This document shows, in pieces, positions 15,409 to 22,718 of a DNA stretch of 22,718 nt. The stretch spans positions 1 to 22,718 of the forward strand of contig USJJ01000001.1 in assembly GCA_900554995.1 (NCBI GenBank). Direction: 5' to 3'. A model generated the notes under the pieces. It was not told the DNA's origin, did no database searches, and was given only the letters and a program-made list of their open reading frames with translations. The DNA is from an uncultured Ruminococcus sp. GTDB lineage: Bacteria > Bacillota > Clostridia > Oscillospirales > Acutalibacteraceae. Numbering within the stretch: position 1 is the stretch's first letter; the number at the start of each line of letters is the position of its first letter. The translations under genes were made by a program, and so were the position numbers.

Positions 15409-16116
15409 ATGAATGAGATTGAAAAATATGTTCAAGAAAAATTATTTGAATTGCAGGACGAAAAGTACCGTGATTTTCATGCGGCGCTGATGCCGACGGT
15501 TGACAAAGAAACTGTCATCGGTGTGCGCTCGCCGCAACTGAAAAGGTTTGCAAAAGAGTTTTACAAAAGCGGCGATTACGAAAGCTATTTAAAAATTCTT
15601 CCGCACAAATATTATGAAGAAAACAATGTCCATGCCGCTTTGATCGGCTTTGAAAAGGACTACGAAAAAGCAATAGAACTGCTTGACGAATTTCTTCCGT
15701 TTGTCGACAACTGGGCTACCTGCGATATGATGCGAATTCCCGTTTTCAAAAAGCATCTGCCGGAGCTTTACTCGAAAATCCCCGACTGGCTCGGCTCTGA
15801 TAATCCGTATGCCGTCCGGTTCGGGATAAAAATGCTGATGGACTTTTTCCTCGGCGAGAATTTCACAGCGGAATGTGCCGAACGCGTCTGCGCCGTCAAT
15901 CGTGAGGAATACTATGTCAAGATGATGGTTGCGTGGTATTTTGCAACTGCGCTTGCAAAAAATTACGACGAAATCATTCCGTATATTGAAAACAAGCATC
16001 TCGAAAAATGGACGCATAACAAGGCAATTCAAAAGGCTATTGAAAGCTATCGCATAACGGACACTCAAAAGGAATATTTGAGGACGCTGAAGATTAAGGA
16101 AAAAGAAAGAGGATGA
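15409..16116 (+). CDS. alkD: AlkD-like DNA alkylation repair protein (HEAT-repeat DNA glycosylase)
   Basis: 235 residues, normal length for AlkD. The family removes 3- and 7-alkylated purines without flipping the base out. Residues that form the active cleft in Bacillus cereus AlkD have visible counterparts: W102 and D106 in VDNWATCD, R137 in AVRFGIKML and W176 in VAWYFATAL. The whole protein reads as paired amphipathic helices, as expected for HEAT-like repeats. It starts 5 bases after the GT4 stop and its stop is 4 bases before comM. Upstream ribosome site is weak (GAGAG), so translation may be coupled to the gene before. Assignment is firm; exact lesion specificity is inferred from the family. 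Confidence 0.93.
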   Translation: MNEIEKYVQEKLFELQDEKYRDFHAALMPTVDKETVIGVRSPQLKRFAKEFYKSGDYESYLKILPHKYYEENNVHAALIGFEKDYEKAIELLDEFLPFVDNWATCDMMRIPVFKKHLPELYSKIPDWLGSDNPYAVRFGIKMLMDFFLGENFTAECAERVCAVNREEYYVKMMVAWYFATALAKNYDEIIPYIENKHLEKWTHNKAIQKAIESYRITDTQKEYLRTLKIKEKERG

Positions 16117-16120
16117 AAAA

Positions 16121-17650
16121 ATGTTCGCAAGGGTAAAGAGTATGGGCATATTCGGTATGGAGGTTTTTCCTGTCGGAGTGGAGGCGGATATCTCCTCGGG
16201 GTTGCCTCGTTTTGACGTCGTCGGACTCCCTGATTCCGCAGTCAGTGAATCACGCAATCGAGTCCATTCGGCGATAAAGAACAGCGGATTTGATTTTCCC
16301 GTCAGCCGAATTACGGTTAACCTTGCTCCTGCCGACAGACGTAAAGAGGGACCGCTCTATGATCTTGCAATGTTTATTGCTCTTTTAGAAGCGTCGGAAC
16401 AGCTGAGAGTGAAAACCGACGAATATGTTTTCCTCGGCGAGCTTTCGCTTGACGGTAAGGTTAGGAGTGTTAACGGAATCTTACCGATGGTTATCGGAGC
16501 CTGTCAGAGCGGAATGAAAAAGATTTTTGTCCCTGCCGATAATGCAAATGAGGCGGCAATTGTTGAGGGAATAGAGGTTTATCCCGTTGCGGATGTTTTA
16601 TCTGTGCTCAATCATCTGCGAGGAACAAATCCGATTCGACCGGCGGTACCGTCAAAGAATACCGACGAAACGGGCTATGATTATCTGCCCGATTTTGCCG
16701 ACGTTAAGGGTCAGTTTGAGGCAAAGCGTGCGCTTGAGGTTGCGGCGGCAGGCGGACACAATACGCTTATGATCGGAAGCCCAGGCTCGGGTAAAAGTAT
16801 GCTTGCTAAAAGAATTCCGTCGATTTTGCCGTCAATGACATTTGAAGAAAGCCTTGAAACGACGAAAATTTATTCAATCTCGGGTGCGCTCAGAAACAAT
16901 TCAAGTCTTATAACCAGACGCCCGTTCCGAGCTCCGCATCATACGGTTTCTTCAATCGGACTTGCAGGAGGCGGTGCTATCCCGAAGCCCGGTGAGATTT
17001 CTCTTGCACATAACGGCGTGCTTTTCCTTGATGAATTGCCTGAATTTTCACGCTCGACAATGGAGATGCTGCGTCAACCTCTTGAGGACAGACAGATTAC
17101 AATTTCCCGTGCCTCGGGAGCCTCAACATATCCATGCTCGGTGATGCTCGTCTGTGCGATGAATCCGTGCCCGTGCGGTTACTACGGTCATCCGACGAAG
17201 AAATGCACCTGCCGTGAGGGTGCGGCGGCAAAATATCTTTCAAAAATAAGCGGTCCGCTGCTGGACAGAATTGATATACATATTGAAGTTCCGCCCGTCG
17301 ATTTTGAAAAGCTCTCCGACTCTCACCGTGGCGAGCCGTCCTCGAAAATCAAGAAGAGAGTTGAGGCTGCAAGGAAGATTCAGCAGAAACGCCTCAGCGG
17401 CACATCGGCAAATTGCAACGCTCAGATGAACTCAGCAATGACACGTGAATTTTGCCGAGCGAGCGATGCGGCGATGAAAATGCTTGAAATTTCATTCGAT
17501 AAGCTCGGGCTTTCGGCACGTGCATACGATAAAATACTGAGAGTTGCAAGGACGGTTGCCGATCTCGATAATTCAGAGATTATCGAGGCAACGCATATTG
17601 CCGAGGCAATTCAATACCGCTCTCTTGACAGAAAATTTTGGACAAGATGA
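16121..17650 (+). CDS. comM: YifB/ComM-family AAA+ ATPase (Mg chelatase-like)
   Basis: 509 residues, full length. Domains: N-terminal ChlI/Lon-protease-like domain (about 1-165; DVVGLPDSAVSESRNRV and NLAPADRRKEGPLYDLA are diagnostic), the AAA+ ATPase domain (about 185-390) with Walker A GSPGSGKS (219-226) and Walker B LFLDE (301-305), a four-cysteine insert CPCG...KCTC (C350, C352, C362, C364) and a C-terminal Mg-chelatase helical domain. ComM of Haemophilus and Vibrio is a hexameric branch-migration helicase that extends integration of DNA in natural transformation. In many Clostridia the role is undefined. The ribosome site GAGG overlaps the alkD stop, so the two are coupled. It probably ends the operon. 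Confidence 0.95.
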   Translation: MFARVKSMGIFGMEVFPVGVEADISSGLPRFDVVGLPDSAVSESRNRVHSAIKNSGFDFPVSRITVNLAPADRRKEGPLYDLAMFIALLEASEQLRVKTDEYVFLGELSLDGKVRSVNGILPMVIGACQSGMKKIFVPADNANEAAIVEGIEVYPVADVLSVLNHLRGTNPIRPAVPSKNTDETGYDYLPDFADVKGQFEAKRALEVAAAGGHNTLMIGSPGSGKSMLAKRIPSILPSMTFEESLETTKIYSISGALRNNSSLITRRPFRAPHHTVSSIGLAGGGAIPKPGEISLAHNGVLFLDELPEFSRSTMEMLRQPLEDRQITISRASGASTYPCSVMLVCAMNPCPCGYYGHPTKKCTCREGAAAKYLSKISGPLLDRIDIHIEVPPVDFEKLSDSHRGEPSSKIKKRVEAARKIQQKRLSGTSANCNAQMNSAMTREFCRASDAAMKMLEISFDKLGLSARAYDKILRVARTVADLDNSEIIEATHIAEAIQYRSLDRKFWTR

Positions 17651-17673
17651 GGAAATAGTCTAAAGACGAAATA

Positions 17674-17701
17674 TTGACAGAAAAACAAGGTATGCTATAA
17701 T
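17674..17701 (+). promoter_or_regulatory. Promoter for the PlsC-like gene
   Basis: TTGACA (17674-17679), 16 bases, TATAAT (17696-17701) with an extended -10 TG at 17693-17694. It is embedded in the left arm of an inverted repeat (17687-17726). The start codon is 55 bases further on. Confidence 0.8.
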
Positions 17702-17726
17702 CGAATCATCTGTTATGGCATACCTT
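17687..17726. repeat. 14-bp inverted repeat overlapping a promoter -10 box
   Basis: AAGGTATGCTATAA (17687-17700) pairs with TTATGGCATACCTT (17713-17726) with a single T-G wobble, around a 12-base centre. The left arm contains the -10 element of the promoter above. It could be an operator, or a hairpin ending the comM operon, though the tail TATTATATAAAT is a poor T-run. Confidence 0.6.
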
Positions 17727-17755
17727 TATTATATAAATCCTGAAAGGGTGTATCT

Positions 17756-18550
17756 ATGTCAAAATCCGAACGTAAAAAGCGCAAGGTAATATACTATGAA
17801 AATGAACTCACGGACGATTTTGCGAAGATGGGCATTGAAATAAAGCCGCTTCGTGAAAACTACCGCTATATTCATCGAGGTCTGCTGTGGAGACTGTTTT
17901 CGTTTATTCTGTACAGAATCATCGGTCAGCCGCTTGCATGGCTTTATACAAAGATTGTTCCGCTTCATCGTTTTAAAAATCGAAAGGCGATTTTTAAGGT
18001 CGGCTTGTCGGGCGCATATATCTATGCCAACCATACAAATTTTATCCTCGACGCATTCCTGCCGAACCTGCTAAGGCGTTTCCGCAGGGGATATATAGTT
18101 GTTGGACCGGATACGATGTCTGTTCCGGGACTTAACAATATTGTCGAAATGCTTGGCGCAATTCCGCTCGGTTCAACGCTCAAGCAGAAAAAGGAAATGG
18201 TGAACTGCGTAAAAACAAGGATTCGCCAGAGAAATTTTGTAACAATCTATCCGGAGGCGCATATGTGGCCGTATTATACGGGCATACGTCCGTTTACCGA
18301 CGCATCGTTCAGCTATCCTGCGCACACAATTACGCCTGTTTTTGCAATGACAACTTGTTATCAGAAGAGAAAAATCGGAGCTTTTCCTAAAACGGTGACA
18401 TATATTGACGGTCCGTTCTATCCCGATGAAAGTTTGCCGGTGGCAGAAAGGAAAAAGAAGCTGAGAGATCAGTGCTATAACGCAATGAAATCCCGTGCCG
18501 AGGAGAACTCGACCTACGAATACAGAATTTACAGAAAAAAAGAGGATTAA
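17756..18550 (+). CDS. Lysophospholipid acyltransferase-like protein (PlsC superfamily)
   Basis: 264 residues, ATG preceded by AAAGGGTG. The core matches 1-acylglycerol-3-phosphate acyltransferases: a membrane-associated segment (about 43-68), block I ANHTNFILDAF (91-101), a middle GPDTMSVPGL (117-126) and block III TIYPEAHMWP (163-172) in place of the usual PEGTRS. Block I reads H93-x5-D99, one residue longer than the textbook H-x4-D. The family acylates lysophosphatidic acid or related lipids at the inner membrane. The variant motifs suggest a distinct subfamily, so the substrate is uncertain. It is monocistronic with its own promoter. Confidence 0.85.
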   Translation: MSKSERKKRKVIYYENELTDDFAKMGIEIKPLRENYRYIHRGLLWRLFSFILYRIIGQPLAWLYTKIVPLHRFKNRKAIFKVGLSGAYIYANHTNFILDAFLPNLLRRFRRGYIVVGPDTMSVPGLNNIVEMLGAIPLGSTLKQKKEMVNCVKTRIRQRNFVTIYPEAHMWPYYTGIRPFTDASFSYPAHTITPVFAMTTCYQKRKIGAFPKTVTYIDGPFYPDESLPVAERKKKLRDQCYNAMKSRAEENSTYEYRIYRKKED

Positions 18551-18624
18551 GACAACACCGCGCAACTGAGGTGCACGCATTGATGCTATACAAAGTGAAT
18601 AATCTGTTAAATTTGTAATAGATA

Positions 18625-18652
18625 TTGATTAGTGAAAAAAATATGATATAAT
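18625..18652 (+). promoter_or_regulatory. Promoter for the DUF975 gene
   Basis: TTGATT (18625-18630), 16 bases, TATAAT (18647-18652) with extended TG at 18644-18645. The gene's AAAGGAGG follows at 18681-18688. Confidence 0.75.
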
Positions 18653-18695
18653 AGGCTTAGCAATGAATTATTTTGTTGCAAAAGGAGGAAAAACA

Positions 18696-19358
18696 ATGAC
18701 AAGACAGCAGATTAAGGCAATGGCGAGAGCTCAGCTCGGAAATCAGATTTTCGGCAACACATGGCTCATTGCCGTTGTGGTAGCGGTAATTCAGACGGCT
18801 ATCGCTTACCTCGTTAACGCTATCCCCGTAATCGGTCAGATCGCCTCGCTCTTGTTGTCGGGACCTGTCGCTTACGGCGTTTCGGCAATGTTTCTTAAGC
18901 AGACCCGCACGGGCGAAAAAATGGACATCGGAGATATCTTCAACGGATTCAGAGAGGATTTTTCAAACACATTCCTTATCGGTCTTATGACGACAATCTT
19001 CACGATGCTTTGGAGTTTGCTCTTTATCATTCCGGGTATCGTTAAAGCATTGTCATACTCAATGGCAATGTATATCAAGGTCGATCATCCCGACTATGAC
19101 TGGAAACAGTGTATAGACGAAAGTCAGCGTATGATGCAGGGCCACAAGGGAGAACTTTTCGTTCTTAATCTCAGCTTCATCGGCTGGATGATCGTCGGCG
19201 CTTTCTGTGCAGGAATCGGCGGTTTCTGGGTAAATGCCTATATGCAGGCGGCTACTTCTCAGTTCTATGAAAATCTTAGAAGAAGTGAAATTACAGACAG
19301 AGTTGAGAACACTGATCCGCAGTTTACCGCATACGTTTCCGACGATCGGCAGAACTGA
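18696..19358 (+). CDS. DUF975 family membrane protein
   Basis: 220 residues from the ATG at 18696, which the strong AAAGGAGG fixes; an upstream in-frame ATG at 18663 lacks such a site. The protein opens with the family's amphipathic stretch TRQQIKAMARAQLGNQIFGN, followed by hydrophobic segments at about 23-43, 45-68, 98-128 and 160-190, giving a multi-pass inner-membrane protein. The loop YIKVDHPDYDWKQCIDESQRMMQGHK is highly typical of DUF975 proteins (DHP...A/CI..S..MM.G.K). The function of the family is unknown. It has its own promoter and terminator. Confidence 0.88.
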   Translation: MTRQQIKAMARAQLGNQIFGNTWLIAVVVAVIQTAIAYLVNAIPVIGQIASLLLSGPVAYGVSAMFLKQTRTGEKMDIGDIFNGFREDFSNTFLIGLMTTIFTMLWSLLFIIPGIVKALSYSMAMYIKVDHPDYDWKQCIDESQRMMQGHKGELFVLNLSFIGWMIVGAFCAGIGGFWVNAYMQAATSQFYENLRRSEITDRVENTDPQFTAYVSDDRQN

Positions 19359-19369
19359 ATTTAAAACAC

Positions 19370-19413
19370 AATCCGTCCGTTTGGAAATATTTCCGAACAG
19401 GCGGATTTTCTTT
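19370..19413 (+). terminator. Intrinsic terminator after the DUF975 gene
   Basis: An 18-base near-perfect inverted repeat (19370-19387 with 19390-19407) with two G-U pairs and one mismatch, followed by TTTTCTTT, 11 bases after the stop codon. The -35 box of the next gene overlaps its tail. Confidence 0.9.
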
Positions 19414-19439
19414 GCAATTGTTATTTTATATGGTATAAT
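19412..19439 (+). promoter_or_regulatory. Promoter for the ProX-like gene
   Basis: TTGCAA (19412-19417), 16 bases, TATAAT (19434-19439) with extended TG at 19431-19432. About 30 bases before the chosen GTG start. Confidence 0.7.
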
Positions 19440-19470
19440 ATTTGAATAATTAAAGAAAAAGGTGATTGAA

Positions 19471-20010
19471 GTGATACACGTAAGCAAGCCGATGACGGAT
19501 CTGCCGAAAGAATATAAAACTCCGTTGCAGGAAATGACATATAAATTTCTCGACGAAAATAATATCCCGTTCAGCCGTGTTGAAAATGACGAGGCGGTAA
19601 CAATGGAGGATTGCATTGAAATTGACAAGGCGCTCGATATGAAAACGGTCAAAACGCTTTTCCTTTGCAACCGTCAGAAAACAAGTTTCTATCTTTTTGT
19701 AACGGCAGGCGATAAGCCCTTTGTCACAAAGGATTTCAGTCACGCCCTCGGAATTTCAAGGGTGTCCTTTGCCTCGGCGGAAATGCTTGATGAAATTATC
19801 GGCACAAAGGTCGGTGCAACAACAATCTTCGGAGTGCTCCGCAGGGAGGCGGAGAACGTCCGTGTAGTTTTCGATAAAGCGGTCTGCGACGATGAATGGT
19901 ACGGCTGTTCCGACGGAACAACAACGGGATATATGAAACTCAGAACAGACGATATTCTCAATAAGCTCCTGCCGTATTCAAAGCATACATATGAGGTTAT
20001 TGAGGTCTGA
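19471..20010 (+). CDS. proX: ProX-like YbaK/EbsC aminoacyl-tRNA deacylase
   Basis: 179 residues from the GTG at 19471, chosen because AAGGTGAT ends 4 bases before it; the in-frame GTG at 19462 would leave no spacing. The protein carries the YbaK/ProX domain: NDEAVTMEDC, the MKTVKTLFLCN strand with the expected lysine, GDKPFVTKDF, a VSFASAEML helix and the GTKVGATTIFG loop. This fits the ProX (PrdX) type, which hydrolyses Ala-tRNA(Pro) made by prolyl-tRNA synthetase. It is only distantly similar to the family member at 2470-2946 and likely has a different tRNA target. It is monocistronic, between a terminator and the nifJ promoter. Confidence 0.85.
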   Translation: MIHVSKPMTDLPKEYKTPLQEMTYKFLDENNIPFSRVENDEAVTMEDCIEIDKALDMKTVKTLFLCNRQKTSFYLFVTAGDKPFVTKDFSHALGISRVSFASAEMLDEIIGTKVGATTIFGVLRREAENVRVVFDKAVCDDEWYGCSDGTTTGYMKLRTDDILNKLLPYSKHTYEVIEV

Positions 20011-20018
20011 GACACACT

Positions 20019-20051
20019 GAAAGCATTTTTATTTGCAAAATCTGCTTTTTT
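20019..20051 (+). terminator. Probable terminator after the ProX-like gene
   Basis: AAGCATTTT and AAAATCTGCTT pair around TATTTGC with a two-base bulge and are followed by a T run (TTTTTT, 20046-20051). The stem is AT-rich, so the call is moderate. Confidence 0.5.
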
Positions 20052-20097
20052 ATGGCAGATCAGGCAATAAAAAGTTGAAAAAATTGCCCTAATAATG

Positions 20098-20126
20098 TTT
20101 ACATCCGGAAATAAACGTGTTATTAT
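20098..20126 (+). promoter_or_regulatory. Probable promoter of nifJ/por
   Basis: TTTACA (20098-20103), 17 bases, TATTAT (20121-20126), about 49 bases before the nifJ start. The leader ends in CAAGGAGGAAC, a very strong ribosome site. Confidence 0.6.
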
Positions 20127-20174
20127 TATGGGTGGTAATTAGATTGCTATTAACTTTACAAGGAGGAACAAAGA

Positions 20175-22718
20175 ATGGCAAGAAAAAAGTTAACCATGGA
20201 TGGTAACACCGCTGCCGCTCACGTATCATATGCGTTTACGGAAGTTGCCGGTATCTATCCTATCACTCCGTCAAGCCCGATGGCAGACTACGTTGATCAG
20301 TGGTCGGCTCAGGGTCGTAAGAACATCTTCGGTACAACTGTAAAGGTTGCCGAAATGCAGTCAGAAGCAGGCGCTTCGGGTACTGTTCACGGTTCCCTTG
20401 CAGCAGGTGCACTCACAACGACTTATACGGCGTCACAGGGTCTTCTCCTTATGATCCCGAATATGTATAAGATCGCAGGCGAGCTCCTTCCCTGCGTATT
20501 CCATGTATCGGCTCGTTGCGTTGCGTCTCACGCCCTCAACATCTTCGGCGATCATTCAGACGTTTATGCCTGTCGTCAGACCGGATGCGCAATGCTCTGC
20601 GAATCCAGCGTGCAGGAAGTTATGGATTTAACACCGGTTGCACACCTTGCAGCATTAAAGGGTAAAGTTCCGTTCATCAACTTCTTCGACGGTTTCCGTA
20701 CATCTCACGAGATTCAGAAGATCGAAGTTTGGGATTATGAGGATCTTAAAGAAATGTGCGATATGGACGCAGTTGAGGCGTTCAGAAAGCGCGCCTTAAA
20801 TCCTGAGCACCCCGTAATGCGCGGCTCTCACGAAAACGGAGATATTTTCTTCCAGCACCGCGAGGCCTGCAATAAGTATTACGACGCTATCCCCGATATC
20901 GTTGAAAAGTATATGAACAAGATCAACGATAAGATCGGCACCGACTATAAGCTCTTTAACTACTACGGTGCACCCGATGCCGAAAAGGTTATTGTGGCTA
21001 TGGGCTCTATCTGCGACGTTGCGGAAGAGGTTATAGATTACTTAACCGCAAAGGGCGAAAAGGTAGGTCTTGTAAAGGTACGTCTTTACCGTCCTTTCAA
21101 AGCGGACAAGCTGGTTGCGGCTATTCCGTCCACCGTTAAGAAGATCGCAGTGCTTGACAGAACTAAAGAACCCGGCGCTTTGGGCGAGCCGCTTTATCTT
21201 GATGTTGTTGCCGCTCTTGCAGAAGAAGGCAGACATATTGACGCTGTTGTCGGCGGCAGATACGGTCTCGGCTCTAAGGACACACCGCCTTCAAGCATTT
21301 TTGCTATTTACAAGGAACTTGATAAGGCTGAGCCCAAGCACAACTTCACCATCGGTATTAACGATGATGTTACCAACCTTTCACTCCCCGAGGAGGAAGC
21401 TCCGAACACCGCGGCAGAGGGTACTATTGAATGTAAATTCTGGGGTCTCGGCGGCGACGGTACCGTTGGCGCTAACAAAGACTCCATTAAGATTATCGGC
21501 GACCATACCGATAAATACGTTCAGGCTTACTTCCAGTATGACTCGAAGAAGACCGGCGGTATTACCATTTCTCACCTGCGTTTCGGCGATAAGCCGATAA
21601 AGAGCCCCTATTACATAAACAAGGCTGACTTTGTTGCCTGCCACAACCCGTCTTATGTAACAAAGGGCTACAAGATGGTTAATGACGTTAAGCCCGGCGG
21701 CGTATTCCTTATTAACTGCCAGTGGAATCTTGACGAGCTTAACCACCATATGCCGGCTGAAGCTAAGCGCTATATCGCCAAGAATAACATTCAGCTTTAC
21801 ACCGTAAATGCTATTGACATTGCGGCTGAAATCGGTCTCGGTAAGCGCACCAACACCGTTTTGCAGTCCGCTTTCTTCTCGCTTTCAAAGGTTCTTCCCG
21901 AGGCTGAGGCTATCGGCTATATGAAGGAAAAAGCCCAGAAGTTTATGAAGAAGGGCAAAGAGATAGTTGAAATGAACGAAAAGGCTATCGACGCAGGCGC
22001 TACCGCTTACGTTAAAATTGACGTTCCGGCTGACTGGGCAAATGCTGTGGACAACACCGCCCCCGTTAAGGAAGAGGGTCCTGCAAAGCTCGTTAAAATG
22101 GTTGACGATATAATGAAGCCCGTAGGCCTTATGAACGGCGATTCACTGCCTGTTTCTACATTTGTAGACTATGCTGACGGTACGTTTGAGCAGGGCGCGT
22201 CCGCTTATGAGAAACGCGGCGTTGCGGTTATGGTTCCTGAGTGGAACCCCGATACCTGCGCTAAGTGCAATAAGTGCGCGTTTGTTTGCCCGCACGCTAC
22301 AATCCGCCCGTTTGTTCTGACCGATGAAGAAGTGGCTGCTGCACCCGCTACCTTAAAGGTTGCACCCAAGCCGTTCCTTAAGACGGATTACAAGTACGCT
22401 TTAACCGTTTCCCCGCTTGATTGTATGGGCTGCGGAGTTTGTATAGGTGTATGTCCGACCAACTCCCTTAAAATGGTTCCGCAGGAATCGCAGCTTGAAG
22501 AGCAGAAGTCTTTCGATTACTGCGTAGCAAAGGTAACCGAGAAGAAGGACGTTGCGACCGACGCAAACGTTATCACCTCTCAGTTCAAAAAGCCGCTGCT
22601 TGAATTCTCAGGCTCCTGCGCCGGCTGCGCCGAGACCTCTTATGCACGTCTCATTACTCAGCTCTTCGGCGACAGAATGTATATTTCAAACGCTACCGGC
22701 TGCTCGTCCATTTGGGGC
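20175..22718 (+). CDS. nifJ: Pyruvate:ferredoxin (flavodoxin) oxidoreductase, C-terminus beyond window
   Basis: 848 codons are open to the window edge; the single-chain enzyme is usually about 1170-1190 residues, so roughly 330 are missing. It oxidises pyruvate to acetyl-CoA and CO2, passing electrons to ferredoxin, in the anaerobic cytoplasm. The N-terminal domain has YPITPSSPMADY and MQSEAGASGTVHG. The ferredoxin domain has two 4Fe-4S motifs: C695, C698, C701, C705 (CAKCNKCAFVCP) and C750, C753, C756, C760 (CMGCGVCIGVCP). Three of four ligands of the cluster near thiamine diphosphate are visible: C815, C818 (SCAGC) and C843 (ATGCSS); they sit three positions after those of Desulfovibrio. 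AGGAGG precedes the ATG. The gene uses TTA for leucine and ACC for threonine more than fucI does, hinting at a different history. Confidence 0.97.
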   Translation, partial: MARKKLTMDGNTAAAHVSYAFTEVAGIYPITPSSPMADYVDQWSAQGRKNIFGTTVKVAEMQSEAGASGTVHGSLAAGALTTTYTASQGLLLMIPNMYKIAGELLPCVFHVSARCVASHALNIFGDHSDVYACRQTGCAMLCESSVQEVMDLTPVAHLAALKGKVPFINFFDGFRTSHEIQKIEVWDYEDLKEMCDMDAVEAFRKRALNPEHPVMRGSHENGDIFFQHREACNKYYDAIPDIVEKYMNKINDKIGTDYKLFNYYGAPDAEKVIVAMGSICDVAEEVIDYLTAKGEKVGLVKVRLYRPFKADKLVAAIPSTVKKIAVLDRTKEPGALGEPLYLDVVAALAEEGRHIDAVVGGRYGLGSKDTPPSSIFAIYKELDKAEPKHNFTIGINDDVTNLSLPEEEAPNTAAEGTIECKFWGLGGDGTVGANKDSIKIIGDHTDKYVQAYFQYDSKKTGGITISHLRFGDKPIKSPYYINKADFVACHNPSYVTKGYKMVNDVKPGGVFLINCQWNLDELNHHMPAEAKRYIAKNNIQLYTVNAIDIAAEIGLGKRTNTVLQSAFFSLSKVLPEAEAIGYMKEKAQKFMKKGKEIVEMNEKAIDAGATAYVKIDVPADWANAVDNTAPVKEEGPAKLVKMVDDIMKPVGLMNGDSLPVSTFVDYADGTFEQGASAYEKRGVAVMVPEWNPDTCAKCNKCAFVCPHATIRPFVLTDEEVAAAPATLKVAPKPFLKTDYKYALTVSPLDCMGCGVCIGVCPTNSLKMVPQESQLEEQKSFDYCVAKVTEKKDVATDANVITSQFKKPLLEFSGSCAGCAETSYARLITQLFGDRMYISNATGCSSIWG

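Noticed and set aside
15589..16257. Minus-strand open frame of 222 codons
   Set aside because: Antisense to alkD and the start of comM, both of which have clear catalytic residues.
18551..18624. Possible terminator after the PlsC-like gene
   Set aside because: No stem with a following T-run could be found in this gap by eye.
19059..19670. Minus-strand open frame of 203 codons
   Set aside because: It crosses the DUF975 terminator and the promoter of the ProX-like gene and reads as a shadow of both genes.
21115..21600. Plus-strand open frame of 161 codons
   Set aside because: A second frame inside nifJ, whose own frame is open for 848 codons with all iron-sulphur motifs.

Overview
The window looks like chromosomal DNA from a low-to-mid-GC Gram-positive anaerobe of the Clostridia, most likely a gut Ruminococcaceae/Oscillospiraceae relative. 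The grounds are a T-box leader ahead of thrS, consensus TTGACA/TATAAT promoters with strong AGGAGG-type ribosome sites, a secreted papain-like protease ending in a type I dockerin, a CDP-glycerol glycerophosphotransferase, an L-fucose utilisation cluster and a pyruvate:ferredoxin oxidoreductase. The genus cannot be fixed from the sequence alone.

Layout. From 1 to about 7300 all genes lie on the minus strand. Read in their own direction they are: a secreted dockerin protease (7240-5399); a T-box leader (5340-5114), thrS, a YbaK-type deacylase, and an ApgM-family enzyme that may be a homoserine kinase; rpmB; and a truncated CDP-glycerol glycerophosphotransferase running off the left edge. The switch to the plus strand is a compact divergent regulatory region (7265-7341): two good promoters back to back around one CcpA-type cre palindrome. 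The plus strand then carries pyk (7395-8807), an L-fucose operon (fucU, an FGGY kinase, a small membrane protein, fucI; 8947-13290), a second operon (a beta-propeller protein, a GT4 glycosyltransferase, AlkD, ComM; 13385-17650), and single genes for a PlsC-like acyltransferase, a DUF975 membrane protein and a second YbaK/ProX deacylase. It ends with the first 848 codons of nifJ/por.

How it fits together. FucI (isomerase), FucU (mutarotase) and the kinase give L-fucose to L-fuculose to L-fuculose 1-phosphate; the aldolase and the transporter are not in the window. Pyruvate kinase and pyruvate:ferredoxin oxidoreductase lie further along central fermentation. The thrS/YbaK/ApgM block concerns threonine charging, tRNA proofreading and possibly threonine synthesis. 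The beta-propeller and GT4 genes point to a cell-surface glycan, as does the glycerophosphotransferase at the left edge.

No CRISPR array, rRNA, tRNA, transposase or phage gene was seen. The window is mostly ordinary housekeeping and sugar metabolism. The points most worth a second look are the shared cre site, the thrS leader separated from its gene by a repeat-like block and a second promoter, the membrane protein inside the fucose operon, the beta-propeller/GT4 pair, and the dockerin protease.
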